Source: Sphingobacterium sp. HMA12 (GTDB lineage Bacteria; Bacteroidota; Bacteroidia; Sphingobacteriales; Sphingobacteriaceae). From it: 64,000 nt of DNA. The position numbers and the translations under genes were made by a program. The stretch spans positions 372,001 to 436,000 of the forward strand of contig NZ_BEYR01000001.1 of assembly GCF_002933815.1 (NCBI RefSeq), written 5' to 3'. The notes beneath the pieces were generated by a model. That model was not told the DNA's origin. It worked only from the letters and a program-made list of their open reading frames with translations, and did no database searches. This document shows positions 42,887-50,902 of this stretch, piece by piece; position 1 is the first letter of the stretch; every line of letters starts with the position of its first letter.

Positions 42887-42894
42887 CAAATTTA
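42887..42894 (-). promoter_or_regulatory. -7 element TAAATTTG of the S46 peptidase gene
   Basis: This is an exact TAnnTTTG match on the minus strand, 32 bp before the ATG. No good -33 box was seen. Confidence 0.5.
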
Positions 42895-43055
42895 AGAAAA
42901 GCTTTTTGATGAATTCGATTTTTCTGTCAACTATTGTCATAATTGCAGTACAATTACAGCTTTTTGGCAAGGTATTTATTGTATTATATCCTAGTGCGGG
43001 CAATGGTCAAGCCTTAAAATATTGTGTATTTGCCATCGTTTTACAGGAGTATTCG

Positions 43056-43063
43056 TAATTTTG
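43056..43063 (+). promoter_or_regulatory. -7 element TAATTTTG of oxyR
   Basis: This is an exact TAnnTTTG match, 18 bp before the ATG at 43082. A TTTG at 43029 lies 23 bp upstream, which is longer than the usual spacing. Confidence 0.5.
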
Positions 43064-43081
43064 CGCTTTAAAGATTTAAAC

Positions 43082-44020
43082 ATGACCTTAATCCAATTGG
43101 AATATATCATTGCTGTTGATACTTATCGTAGTTTTGTCGCCGCAGCTGAAAAGTGTTTTGTGACACAGCCGACATTAAGTATGCAGATCCAGAAACTGGA
43201 GGAATCGTTGGGAGCGAAAATCTTTGACCGGAGCCGCCAGCCTGTGGTGCCTACTGAAATTGGGGAGAAAATTATTCTCCAGGCTAGATTGGTGCTGACC
43301 GAGAGCCGGAAGATCAATGAGATTGTACAGGATAAAAAGGGTGAGATCGAGGGGACGTTAAAAGTCGGGGTTATTCCGACAATTGCGCCATATCTACTTC
43401 CTAAAGTACTGACAACTTTTATGGAGAAATATCCAAAGCTGCAATTGCAGATCTGGGAATATACAACCGAGCGTATAGTCCATGAACTGAAAGTCGGTCT
43501 TTTGGATTGTGGTGTGCTTTCGACACCGTTAAATGATCCGGGCATATTGGAATCGCCCTTATTTTATGAAAATTTTGTCGCTTATATTTCTGAAAATAGT
43601 CCCTTGTTTTCAAAAAAAGTGTTAAGTGGGGATGATATTGCTGATGATAAGCTCTGGCTGCTCAATGAAGGACATTGTATGCGTGGACAGGTGCTCAATA
43701 TTTGTCATCATAAACATAATCAGGATCTCTCCGGACGTTTTGAATATAACACCGGCAGCGTGGAAACCCTCAAAAGAATGGTGGATATCAATGATGGTAT
43801 AACAATATTGCCTGAACTTTCAATCTCGGATTACGTGGATGAGCAGCTGGATAAGATCCGATATTTCAAATCACCAGAGCCTGTACGGGAAATATCTTTG
43901 GTCACGACTCAGAATTATGTTAAACGACATGCAATCCAGGCATTGGAAAAAGAAATATTAGCAGTGGTACCCGATAAATTCAAAACAAAAAAGAAAAAGG
44001 AAGTGTTGAGCTTTCAATAA
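43082..44020 (+). CDS. oxyR: OxyR, hydrogen-peroxide-sensing LysR regulator
   Basis: A LysR-type activator of peroxide defence genes, 312 residues. The N-terminal HTH has MTLIQLEYIIAVDTYRSFV and TQPTLSMQIQKLEE. The sensor domain carries Cys199 and Cys208 in GHCMRGQVLNIC, the same spacing and numbering as the redox pair of E. coli OxyR, so peroxide sensing is well supported. The ATG at 43082 is preferred to the upstream frame starting at 43022, because the promoter box lies in between. It is followed after 6 bp by a ClC-type transporter gene, probably in one transcript. Confidence 0.95.
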   Translation: MTLIQLEYIIAVDTYRSFVAAAEKCFVTQPTLSMQIQKLEESLGAKIFDRSRQPVVPTEIGEKIILQARLVLTESRKINEIVQDKKGEIEGTLKVGVIPTIAPYLLPKVLTTFMEKYPKLQLQIWEYTTERIVHELKVGLLDCGVLSTPLNDPGILESPLFYENFVAYISENSPLFSKKVLSGDDIADDKLWLLNEGHCMRGQVLNICHHKHNQDLSGRFEYNTGSVETLKRMVDINDGITILPELSISDYVDEQLDKIRYFKSPEPVREISLVTTQNYVKRHAIQALEKEILAVVPDKFKTKKKKEVLSFQ

Positions 44021-44026
44021 GAAGAC

Positions 44027-45826
44027 ATGGCAAATCTCAGTGTACGTTTTTTTAAGAAGATAGATCAGATCAATCAATGGCGGATGAGAAAAGTTTCGAA
44101 CAGAAACTTTATTATTCTCTTAGCTTTTTTAGTTGGTATTGTTGGTGGTCTGATGGCATCTGTGTTAAAAAGACTAACGCATTTTATTGCGGCGACAATT
44201 CAGGATGACATTGATTGGAAGGTCAAGTATTCTGTTTATTTGATTTTCCCTTTAATCGGGATATTACTGAGTGTATTTTTTGTTCGTAAATTTCTGAAGG
44301 GCAAGAAGATGGAACATGGTATTACACCTATTATCTATGCCATCAGCCGCAAGGGGAGCCGGTTGGATCCGAGCAATATCTATTCGCAGGTTGTCACTTC
44401 GGCGATTACGGTAGGCTTTGGAGGATCTTGCGGATTGGAGGCTCCGGTTGCTTTAGGAGGCTCGTCAATTGGTTCCAATATTGCCCGCTTTTTTGGTCTG
44501 CAGTACAAAGAGGTTACCATGCTTTTGGCCTGTGGGGCGGCGGCAGGAATTTCGGGTGCGTTTAACAGCCCCTTGGCGGGGATGATCTTTGCGATAGAAA
44601 TTTTGCTTCCCGAATTCTCCATTCCGGTTTTTATTCCACTGTTGATCTCTTCGGCGCTTGCTTCGGTCGTATCGCGGCTTTTATACAGCGAACCGCTGTT
44701 CAGTACATTCAATTCGGACTGGCAGATCTCTGCGCTGCTGTTTTATTTGTTATTGGCGGTATTGATCGGTTTGTATACGATCTATTTTGCACGAGTCTCC
44801 AGTACGGTAGGAAAATGGTTTTCAAAAATAAAAAATCCGTACAACAAAGTTTGGGTAAGCGGAATATCCCTCGGGCTCATGATTTTTGTCTTTCCGGCCC
44901 TTTATGGCGAGGGTTATATCACGATTCAGCAGATTCTCAATGGACAATTTAACTCGATTGTAAAAAACAGCCTGTTTTCTGATTATAAAGACATGGGAAT
45001 AGTCGTGTTGGGTTATACTGTTCTGACCTTATTTGGAAAATCTTTTGCCGCATTGTTTACGTTGAACGGCGGTGGGAACGGCGGTGTATTTGGACCGAGC
45101 CTGGTGATGGGTGGCCTATTGGGCTTTGCCTTTTCCTATGGCGTAAATCTAACTGGAATTGCGGAATTAAATGTGCCGAATTTTGTGGTTGCTGGCATGG
45201 CAGGCGCGCTGAGCGGTATTATGCATGCACCGTTAACGGGTATCTTTCTGATCGCAGAAGTAACAGGTGGTTATACACTCATGGTACCCTTGATGCTAGT
45301 CTGTTCAATTTCTTATCTGATTAACCGCGCTGTCTTGAAACACTCGATCTATACAAAAGTATTGGCTGAGTCGGGTGACTTAATTTCTTACGAAGACAAG
45401 GACCGCTCTGTGCTTAGTATGATGCGGATTAAATATGTTCTGGAAACCAATTTTGTGATTTTGCGTCCTGATGAAACACCTAAAAGCCGACAGACAGATA
45501 TCATCCATAGCAAACGCAATATTTTTCCTGTGGTGAGCCATGAAGGTAAATTTATGGGGCTTCTCTATAGTGAGTTTCTGTTTTCGGTTCTGCTAGGAGA
45601 AGTGGAAGGGGGAGATACTCCATTTGAAAAATTGGCACAGAAGCCCAATGATACCGTTGGAATCAATGAGAATATGGAAATTGTCATGGCTAAGATGAAC
45701 AAAGACGATACATGGATATTACCAGTGCTTGGCGATGAAAACAAGTATATGGGCTTTGTGTCCAAATCCAGTGTCTTTAATAAATATCGTGCACTACTTA
45801 TCCGTCAGGGGCATTATTTGGAGTAA
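44027..45826 (+). CDS. ClC-family chloride channel/antiporter with CBS domains
   Basis: A membrane Cl-/H+ antiporter or channel of 599 residues. The ClC core covers about residues 25-440. The first selectivity motif is GGSCGLEAP with the gating Glu (Glu138) kept, which fits an antiporter. The later signature is GGGNGGVFGPSLVMGG. A C-terminal cytoplasmic part (about 460-590) has two CBS-like halves (ILRPDETPKSRQ, GKFMGLLYSE, DDTWILPVLGD). It starts 6 bp after oxyR and is probably co-transcribed; why a peroxide regulator and a ClC protein share a transcript is not known. Confidence 0.93.
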   Translation: MANLSVRFFKKIDQINQWRMRKVSNRNFIILLAFLVGIVGGLMASVLKRLTHFIAATIQDDIDWKVKYSVYLIFPLIGILLSVFFVRKFLKGKKMEHGITPIIYAISRKGSRLDPSNIYSQVVTSAITVGFGGSCGLEAPVALGGSSIGSNIARFFGLQYKEVTMLLACGAAAGISGAFNSPLAGMIFAIEILLPEFSIPVFIPLLISSALASVVSRLLYSEPLFSTFNSDWQISALLFYLLLAVLIGLYTIYFARVSSTVGKWFSKIKNPYNKVWVSGISLGLMIFVFPALYGEGYITIQQILNGQFNSIVKNSLFSDYKDMGIVVLGYTVLTLFGKSFAALFTLNGGGNGGVFGPSLVMGGLLGFAFSYGVNLTGIAELNVPNFVVAGMAGALSGIMHAPLTGIFLIAEVTGGYTLMVPLMLVCSISYLINRAVLKHSIYTKVLAESGDLISYEDKDRSVLSMMRIKYVLETNFVILRPDETPKSRQTDIIHSKRNIFPVVSHEGKFMGLLYSEFLFSVLLGEVEGGDTPFEKLAQKPNDTVGINENMEIVMAKMNKDDTWILPVLGDENKYMGFVSKSSVFNKYRALLIRQGHYLE

Positions 45827-45900
45827 AACCCTATTTTAGACGGCTAATAAGGGCGCTGGTAGAATTTACTATCTTCTCAATTATCTTGAATACATATCAG

Positions 45901-45949
45901 ATACTTACATGGACTTATTCCCTTATTCGATATCAATCCATGTAAGTAT
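45901..45949. repeat. Perfect 13-bp inverted repeat between ClC and ribE genes
   Basis: ATACTTACATGGA (45901-45913) is exactly complementary to TCCATGTAAGTAT (45937-45949), with a 23-nt loop. It has no T-run. It lies between two convergent genes and could end both transcripts or bind a protein. Confidence 0.5.
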
Positions 45950-45962
45950 AGTTGGGGCTGAA

Positions 45963-46553
45963 CTAGCCACGCATCGCCATAATTTTTGTGACGTATTTTC
46001 CAATAATATCAAATTCGATATTGACTGTCGAGCCCACTTCAACCTGTTGAAGATTGGTGTGTTCGAGGGTGTAGGGAATGATCGCTACGGAAAATTGATC
46101 ATCACGGGAATCGACCACAGTCAGACTGATACCATTAACGGTGATGGATCCTTTCTCTACCGTGATATTTTGCTTGTTGGGATCGTACTGAAAAGTAAAA
46201 ATAAAACTACCGTTTTCATCTGTCTTCTTGATACAGGTCGCGGTCTGATCGACGTGGCCCTGTACAATATGGCCGTCAAATCTTCCCCCAGCTAAAGTAC
46301 ATCGTTCAATGTTAACCAGATCTCCGGTCTTCAATTGTGCCAGGTTGGTTTTTTGCAAGGTTTCGTCAATCGCTGTTACCTTGTGTACCTGATCATCCAA
46401 TCCGACGACCGTCAGGCACACTCCATTGTGGCTTACACTCTGATCTATTTTAAATTCATTGGAAATCGGGGAGCTGACATAAAAGTGGATGTTGCTTTTT
46501 TCATGTTCAATACGTTCGATTTTTCCTAAGGTTTCTATGATTCCGGTAAACAT
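45963..46553 (-). CDS. ribE: Riboflavin synthase, alpha chain
   Basis: It converts two molecules of 6,7-dimethyl-8-ribityllumazine to riboflavin; it works as a trimer. The 196-residue protein has two repeated lumazine-binding domains. The first starts MFTGIIETLGKIERI with SHNGVCLTV. The second has GHIVQGHVDQTATC and EKGSITVNGISLTVVD. The ATG at 46553 is chosen because nearly all RibE proteins begin MFTGIIE; the frame runs on upstream but is hydrophobic nonsense. The other rib genes are not in the window, and I saw no FMN riboswitch. Confidence 0.96.
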   Translation of the reverse strand: MFTGIIETLGKIERIEHEKSNIHFYVSSPISNEFKIDQSVSHNGVCLTVVGLDDQVHKVTAIDETLQKTNLAQLKTGDLVNIERCTLAGGRFDGHIVQGHVDQTATCIKKTDENGSFIFTFQYDPNKQNITVEKGSITVNGISLTVVDSRDDQFSVAIIPYTLEHTNLQQVEVGSTVNIEFDIIGKYVTKIMAMRG

Positions 46554-46574
46554 GCAATAAAATTTTGATTGAAT

Positions 46575-46582
46575 CAAAGTTA
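46575..46582 (-). promoter_or_regulatory. -7 element TAACTTTG of ribE
   Basis: This is an exact TAnnTTTG match on the minus strand, 21 bp before the ribE ATG. Confidence 0.5.
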
Positions 46583-46829
46583 CTAAATAATCAAAGGAAA
46601 CATTGTTTTTATAAACAAAATAGACGCATGAATGACAGAATAATCTATGGTAAACATAATTCATGACCAAGATAAATACTGTAATAGAAACGGCATTAAT
46701 AGGGTATGATAAAAAAGGGCTTATTAGAAATAGCAAAAAGATTGTGTGTATAATGTACACTTACTATTCCTTTTGTGATAGCTATGCCAAAACAAATTTA
46801 TGGGAGTTGAAAAAAAATATTACAAAATT

Positions 46830-46860
46830 TTTGTTTATATCATTGGAAGCATTATCTTTG
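46830..46860 (+). promoter_or_regulatory. Consensus promoter TTTG-N19-TATCTTTG for a small RNA
   Basis: TTTG (46830-46833) and TATCTTTG (46853-46860) match both consensus boxes with 19-bp spacing. It is the cleanest promoter in the window. It has no protein gene downstream on this strand: the next gene (47038-47631) is on the other strand. Confidence 0.65.
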
Positions 46861-46866
46861 TCATAG

Positions 46867-46945
46867 GTTTAGGTTGATTGCCTCTTACAAAGAGGTATTT
46901 ATAAAAGCTTAGCAGGTCGCCCGACCGGATGCTAAGCTTTTTTTT
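46867..46945 (+). ncRNA. Candidate small RNA of about 79 nt
   Basis: From the start point predicted by the promoter at 46830-46860 the sequence has two hairpins and a terminator. Hairpin 1 is CCTCTT-ACA-AAGAGG (46881-46895). Hairpin 2 is AAAGCTTAGCA (46904-46914) with TGCTAAGCTTT (46930-46940), which encloses a GGTC/GACC inner stem with a bulge. A run of eight T residues ends at 46945. No ORF of useful size lies in it. It does not match the 4.5S RNA core, tmRNA or RNase P. The alternative is that hairpin 2 is only the terminator for the leftward sigma gene, but the T-run and promoter point rightward. Function is unknown. Confidence 0.55.
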
Positions 46946-47037
46946 GTTTTAAGATAAATCGTTGTTTTATAGGTGCTTGTCTTGTTTAGTGCATTTTTTC
47001 CCTTAGAGGTATTGGATTCTTTGGGTAAGCAATCTGC

Positions 47038-47631
47038 TTAATTTTTGAGGACATGTAGAATAGACATTGAAATCAGGAGCAGGTATTCAAAATTTTTAGA
47101 TTTGAAACGTTCTTTTAAGGCGAGGAGTGCCTTGGAACGGGCATAATAAATGGCTGACGGTGTCGTATCCAGTGCTTTGCAGATTTCCTCTGTATCCAGG
47201 CCTTCCAAAAAGCTCAATTTACATATTTTAGCTTGCTGTTTTGGTAACTTATTGATTTCAGCCAATAACAACTCAGTCAGTTCTGTTCTGAATATCTTTT
47301 TTAGAATGTCGTCTTCCGGAACGGATAGGTTCTGTAGGATATCTAATTCTTCGGTCTGCATTTTGAATCTGGCCGATCTTTTCATATCAATACAGGCATT
47401 CTTTGTGGCGATATACAGAAATGCTTTGAGGCTTTCATAGTTTTCCACTTTCTGGCGGTGCTGCCAAAGTTTGACAAATATATCAGATACAATTTCTTCA
47501 GCATCAGTTTTGCTTCGTAGGTAGGAAAAGGCAAAATAACGTAGGGGCTGGCCAAAATGATCCATAAAAAAGCATAATGCGCTTTCTTGTCCCTCTTTTA
47601 ATGCGTTAATATGCGACTCCAGTTGAAGCAT
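47038..47631 (-). CDS. ECF-type RNA polymerase sigma factor
   Basis: A sigma-70 family ECF factor of 197 residues. Region 2 has LRYFAFSYLRSKTDAEEIVSDIF and VKLWQHR; region 4 has INKLPKQQAKICKLSFLEGLDTEEICKAL, with an HTH for -35 recognition. It belongs to the Bacteroidota group that works with FecR anti-sigma factors and STN-bearing SusC receptors. Its likely partner is the FecR at 56194-57366, but the sigma gene lies about 8.5 kb away, at the far end of the locus and beyond a strong terminator at 47762-47810. It therefore needs its own promoter, and I could not identify one. Confidence 0.9.
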   Translation of the reverse strand: MLQLESHINALKEGQESALCFFMDHFGQPLRYFAFSYLRSKTDAEEIVSDIFVKLWQHRQKVENYESLKAFLYIATKNACIDMKRSARFKMQTEELDILQNLSVPEDDILKKIFRTELTELLLAEINKLPKQQAKICKLSFLEGLDTEEICKALDTTPSAIYYARSKALLALKERFKSKNFEYLLLISMSILHVLKN

Positions 47632-47761
47632 GTTTGGTTATCAATAGTTTTCTTTTACTGCCCAAGTTGGACATAATGACAAATGCCACGGCGTTTATTG
47701 TTTTCAATAGGATAGCTATGGGTCAGTTTTCCCGTTACAGATGTTAACAACGAAGTTACAT

Positions 47762-47810
47762 AAAAAAACTTGGGTTGTTATGGTTTCAAACACAACAACC
47801 CAAGTTTTTT
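47762..47810 (-). terminator. Strong terminator after the sulfatase genes
   Basis: A perfect 17-bp stem joins AAAAAACTTGGGTTGTT (47763-47779) to AACAACCCAAGTTTTTT (47794-47810). On the minus strand a T-run follows. The structure is also usable in the other direction. Confidence 0.92.
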
Positions 47811-47838
47811 AGCCGTTTACATTTATGGTGGATAAAAT

Positions 47839-49329
47839 TTATTTTTTCACCAGTTTACTGTCTATAATTTCCCATTCTTTGATATGGGCTGGGCGATGTT
47901 CCTCTTTGATAATCTGGTCAAAATGAGCGAGCAGTTCGGGGTGGTTTTCAGCGACATTTTCCTGTTCCCAGGGATCTGTTTTTAGATTGTACAATTGCCA
48001 TTTTGCTTTGGGATTATTTTTCAGATCCAGTTTGACAGCTTTCCATTGTCCTTCACGTATGGCTACCTGACCACCTTTTTCAGGATATTCAAAATAAAGG
48101 AATGCATGTTTTTTTTGGTTCTTTTGCCCTAACCAGGTCGGCAGTAGGGATACGCCATTGGTATTGCCGGGATCCTGTTGGATCAGCTGGGCAAAGGTTG
48201 CCATCAGATCATATTGTGCCGAGATAAGATCGGTTTCAGTATTTGCTTTGATTGTTTTTGGCCAACGGACGATCAGGGGAACTTTAATTCCGCCTTCAAA
48301 GACATCCATTTTAAGTCCTCTGAGTGAATCGACGCTCTTAAAAAAACGATAGTCAATACCGCCATTGAAGCCTGTTCCATTGTCGCTAGAGAATAGGATA
48401 ATGGTATTATCATCCAGACCCAACGATTGGATATGTTGCATGATCAATCCCACTTGATCGTCCAGATAAGTTATCATACCAGCATAGGTGGCTCTTGGGT
48501 ATGGTGTTGCGGTATAGCCATCCTGTCCATAATACGGATGATCATGAAAAAGATTCTTATACCGATCTACGTATTCTTGGGGTACCTGGAGAGAAAGATG
48601 GGGTAGGGTGTATGGAAGATAGAGGAAGAACGGATTGTTTCTGTTCCTGTCAATAAATGCCACAGCCTTTTCCGTCATAATTTCCGGAGCATATTGTTTG
48701 CCGCTGAATTGCTCAAAATCTTTAGCTGTTGCTTTGGTCGAGTCGAGTGGAATATGCACGAATTTTTCTTTGTTCTGAAGTGGGTATTTTTGCTCGTTTT
48801 CCCAAAGATGGCTTGGATAGTAATTGTGGGCCTGCTTTTGGTCCAGGTAGCCAAAGAAGTAGTCAAACCCCTGTTTGTTTGGGCTCCCGGTGGTGTTTTG
48901 CATGCCGAGACCCCATTTTCCGATGGCCCCGGTATGGTAACCTGCTTTTTTAAATAGGTGTGCCATGGTATAAGTGCCTTCGGGTAACGGCATCTGTCCA
49001 CCCTCCAGACTATCAGCGAAGCCGCCTAATTCATAATTTCCCCGGATATAAGACTGTCCTCCGTGTTTTCCGGTCAATAACATACAGCGTGCCGGGGCAC
49101 ACACCGGTGTACTGGTGTAATGATTGATAAAACGAAGTCCTTCCTGCGCGAGTTTCTGTAAGTTAGGTGTCTTAATCAACTGTTGGCCATAAGGTTCTGT
49201 CTCGGCGTAGCCCAGGTCATCCGCATAGAAAAAGATGATATTGGGAAGTTTTTTAGACACTTGCTTTTGTTGTGCAAAAAGTGTCCCCCAGCCCAGTAGG
49301 ATAAGAGCAAGACCTATTTGCTTTTTCAT
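47839..49329 (-). CDS. Sulfatase (formylglycine type), S1_16-like
   Basis: A secreted sulfatase of 496 residues; it removes sulfate esters from glycans. The signal peptide is residues 1-20 (GWGTLFAQ). The formylglycine site is STPVCAPARCMLLTG, with Cys77 as the modified residue (CxAxR, so it needs a maturase). FYADDLGYAE holds metal-binding Asp residues. GKWGLGMQ, where many sulfatases have GKWHLG, and the HNYYP segment resemble subfamily S1_16, which acts on 4-sulfated galactose-type sugars; this is a motif-based guess. The start overlaps the upstream sulfatase stop by 4 bp (ATGA). The sulfatase maturation enzyme is not in the window. Confidence 0.92.
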   Translation of the reverse strand: MKKQIGLALILLGWGTLFAQQKQVSKKLPNIIFFYADDLGYAETEPYGQQLIKTPNLQKLAQEGLRFINHYTSTPVCAPARCMLLTGKHGGQSYIRGNYELGGFADSLEGGQMPLPEGTYTMAHLFKKAGYHTGAIGKWGLGMQNTTGSPNKQGFDYFFGYLDQKQAHNYYPSHLWENEQKYPLQNKEKFVHIPLDSTKATAKDFEQFSGKQYAPEIMTEKAVAFIDRNRNNPFFLYLPYTLPHLSLQVPQEYVDRYKNLFHDHPYYGQDGYTATPYPRATYAGMITYLDDQVGLIMQHIQSLGLDDNTIILFSSDNGTGFNGGIDYRFFKSVDSLRGLKMDVFEGGIKVPLIVRWPKTIKANTETDLISAQYDLMATFAQLIQQDPGNTNGVSLLPTWLGQKNQKKHAFLYFEYPEKGGQVAIREGQWKAVKLDLKNNPKAKWQLYNLKTDPWEQENVAENHPELLAHFDQIIKEEHRPAHIKEWEIIDSKLVKK

Positions 49330-50849
49330 TTTTTCCGTTCTCCTTCCAATAACTGCTTCAACTCAGTCACTTTTTCGGGATATTTAGCTGCAACATTGTT
49401 TTTCTCTCCAATATCATTTTTAAGGTCATACAATTGATCTTCGGGGAGGTTTCCTGTTTCAGTATCCGTCAATTTCATATAGGGAGTACCCTTACTTGGC
49501 GCAATATATTTCCAGTCGTCCTTGACAATGGCTAGCGTTTGGGCATGCTGAACCATGGTACTGCGTCCTTTGGGGTCTTCACCGGTTAAGGTTTTCAATA
49601 ACGCCTTGCTGTCTTTTGCTTCGTCAGCTTTTAATTTTACGCCTACAAGTTGTGCACTTGTTGCCAACAGATCCATTTGACTGATCAGTGCATTGGACAC
49701 TTTGCCTTTAGCGATCCCTTGTCCACTGACGATCAATGGTACGCGTGTTCCGCCTTCAAAGATACTATATTTACCGCCTCTGAGCGGGCCTGCAGGCTGA
49801 TGTCCATTGCGCTGAGCCACGGCACCGTCCACATAACCATCATCCAATACAGGGCCATTGTCACTGCTGAAGATAATAATGGTGTTTTTATCCATTCCCA
49901 GTAACTGCAATTGCTGTTGGATCTGTCCGACCGTCCAGTCCAATTGGAGAATGGCATCACCGCGGTAGCCGAGTTTGCTTTTGCCTCTAAACTGAGTGGC
50001 TGGCATACGCGGTACATGCGGCTCTGTCAAACAGAAATAAAGGAAGAAAGGTTTATCCTGATGTTGTGAAATAAAGTCCTGTGCTTTATGTAGAAAGGTT
50101 GTGGAAACTTCTTCGTCTACCCAGCGCGCACGTGTGCCACCGCTCATATAGCCAATTCGTCCGATGCCATTGACAATCGTCTGGTTGTGACCTTGACCGG
50201 GGGAAGATTGCATTTTGAGTAATTCGGGATGTTCTTTTCCCGTAGGATCATTGCCTATTTTTTTATCATAATCGACCAGGATAGGATCATTTGCTTCGGC
50301 TGCAACAACCTGATCATTTTCTAAGAATATGGTCGGGACACGATCTGCTGTTGCTGGAAAGATAAAAGAATAATCAAAACCGACATCGTTAGGGCCGGGT
50401 TTGATGGCTGCATTCCAGTCTTTTTTGACTTCGTTGCCAAGTCCCATGTGCCATTTACCAACAATAGCCGTTGCATAGCCCGCATTTTTAAATACTTTGG
50501 GCAGCGTAATTTTGTCTGTCGGTACAATCAGTTTGGCGTCTCCGGGTAGGATCCCGGTTCCATCCTGACGCCAGGGATAGGTTCCTGTCATCAATGCAAA
50601 ACGGGATGGAGTACAGGTTGCGGAAGTACTATGTGCATTGGTAAAGCGTGTGCCGCTTTGCGCCAATTTATCTAAGTGGGGTGTTTCAATCTGTTTGGCA
50701 CCATAGCTGCTCAAATCACCGAAACCAAGATCATCCGCGTAGATGTAAATGACGTTCGGTTTACTCATTTTTTGGGCCAGTGAAGTCGTGGGCAGGGCTA
50801 TTGCCAGACTTGAGGAAAGTAGGATTGTAAGAAATAAGGTCTTTTTCAT
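49326..50849 (-). CDS. Sulfatase (formylglycine type), S1_15-like
   Basis: A secreted sulfatase of 507 residues. The signal peptide runs to about residue 26 (TSLAQK). The formylglycine site is STSATCTPSRFALMTG with Cys79 (C-T-P-S-R). Metal ligands are in YADDLGFGD and the active-site Lys/His in GKWHMG. The segment PGPNDVGFDYSF..PATADRVP resembles subfamily S1_15 enzymes, which remove 6-sulfate from galactose or N-acetylgalactosamine; this is a guess from memory of motifs. ATG at 50849 is chosen over the in-frame ATG at 50858. It lies 53 bp after SusD and overlaps the next sulfatase by 4 bp. Confidence 0.92.
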   Translation of the reverse strand: MKKTLFLTILLSSSLAIALPTTSLAQKMSKPNVIYIYADDLGFGDLSSYGAKQIETPHLDKLAQSGTRFTNAHSTSATCTPSRFALMTGTYPWRQDGTGILPGDAKLIVPTDKITLPKVFKNAGYATAIVGKWHMGLGNEVKKDWNAAIKPGPNDVGFDYSFIFPATADRVPTIFLENDQVVAAEANDPILVDYDKKIGNDPTGKEHPELLKMQSSPGQGHNQTIVNGIGRIGYMSGGTRARWVDEEVSTTFLHKAQDFISQHQDKPFFLYFCLTEPHVPRMPATQFRGKSKLGYRGDAILQLDWTVGQIQQQLQLLGMDKNTIIIFSSDNGPVLDDGYVDGAVAQRNGHQPAGPLRGGKYSIFEGGTRVPLIVSGQGIAKGKVSNALISQMDLLATSAQLVGVKLKADEAKDSKALLKTLTGEDPKGRSTMVQHAQTLAIVKDDWKYIAPSKGTPYMKLTDTETGNLPEDQLYDLKNDIGEKNNVAAKYPEKVTELKQLLEGERKK

Positions 50850-50902
50850 ATTGTGCAATACGTGGATTGGGATTCGTCATTAAGATGACGGATCCCAATA
50901 TA

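Noticed and set aside
46554..46660. FMN riboswitch upstream of ribE
   Set aside because: Only about 21-28 bp separate the promoter box from the ATG, which is too short for an aptamer, and no FMN-aptamer sequence was seen.
46554..46760. N-terminal hydrophobic extension of ribE
   Set aside because: RibE proteins start MFTGIIE. The extension includes the likely promoter and reads as AT-rich nonsense.
46663..46866. 67-codon plus-strand frame before the small RNA
   Set aside because: The consensus promoter at 46830-46860 lies inside it, composition is AT-biased filler, and no homologue is recognisable.
46867..46945. Small RNA as 4.5S (SRP) RNA
   Set aside because: The GCAGGTC string recalls the SRP core, but the GGAA tetraloop helix with its conserved asymmetric loop is absent.
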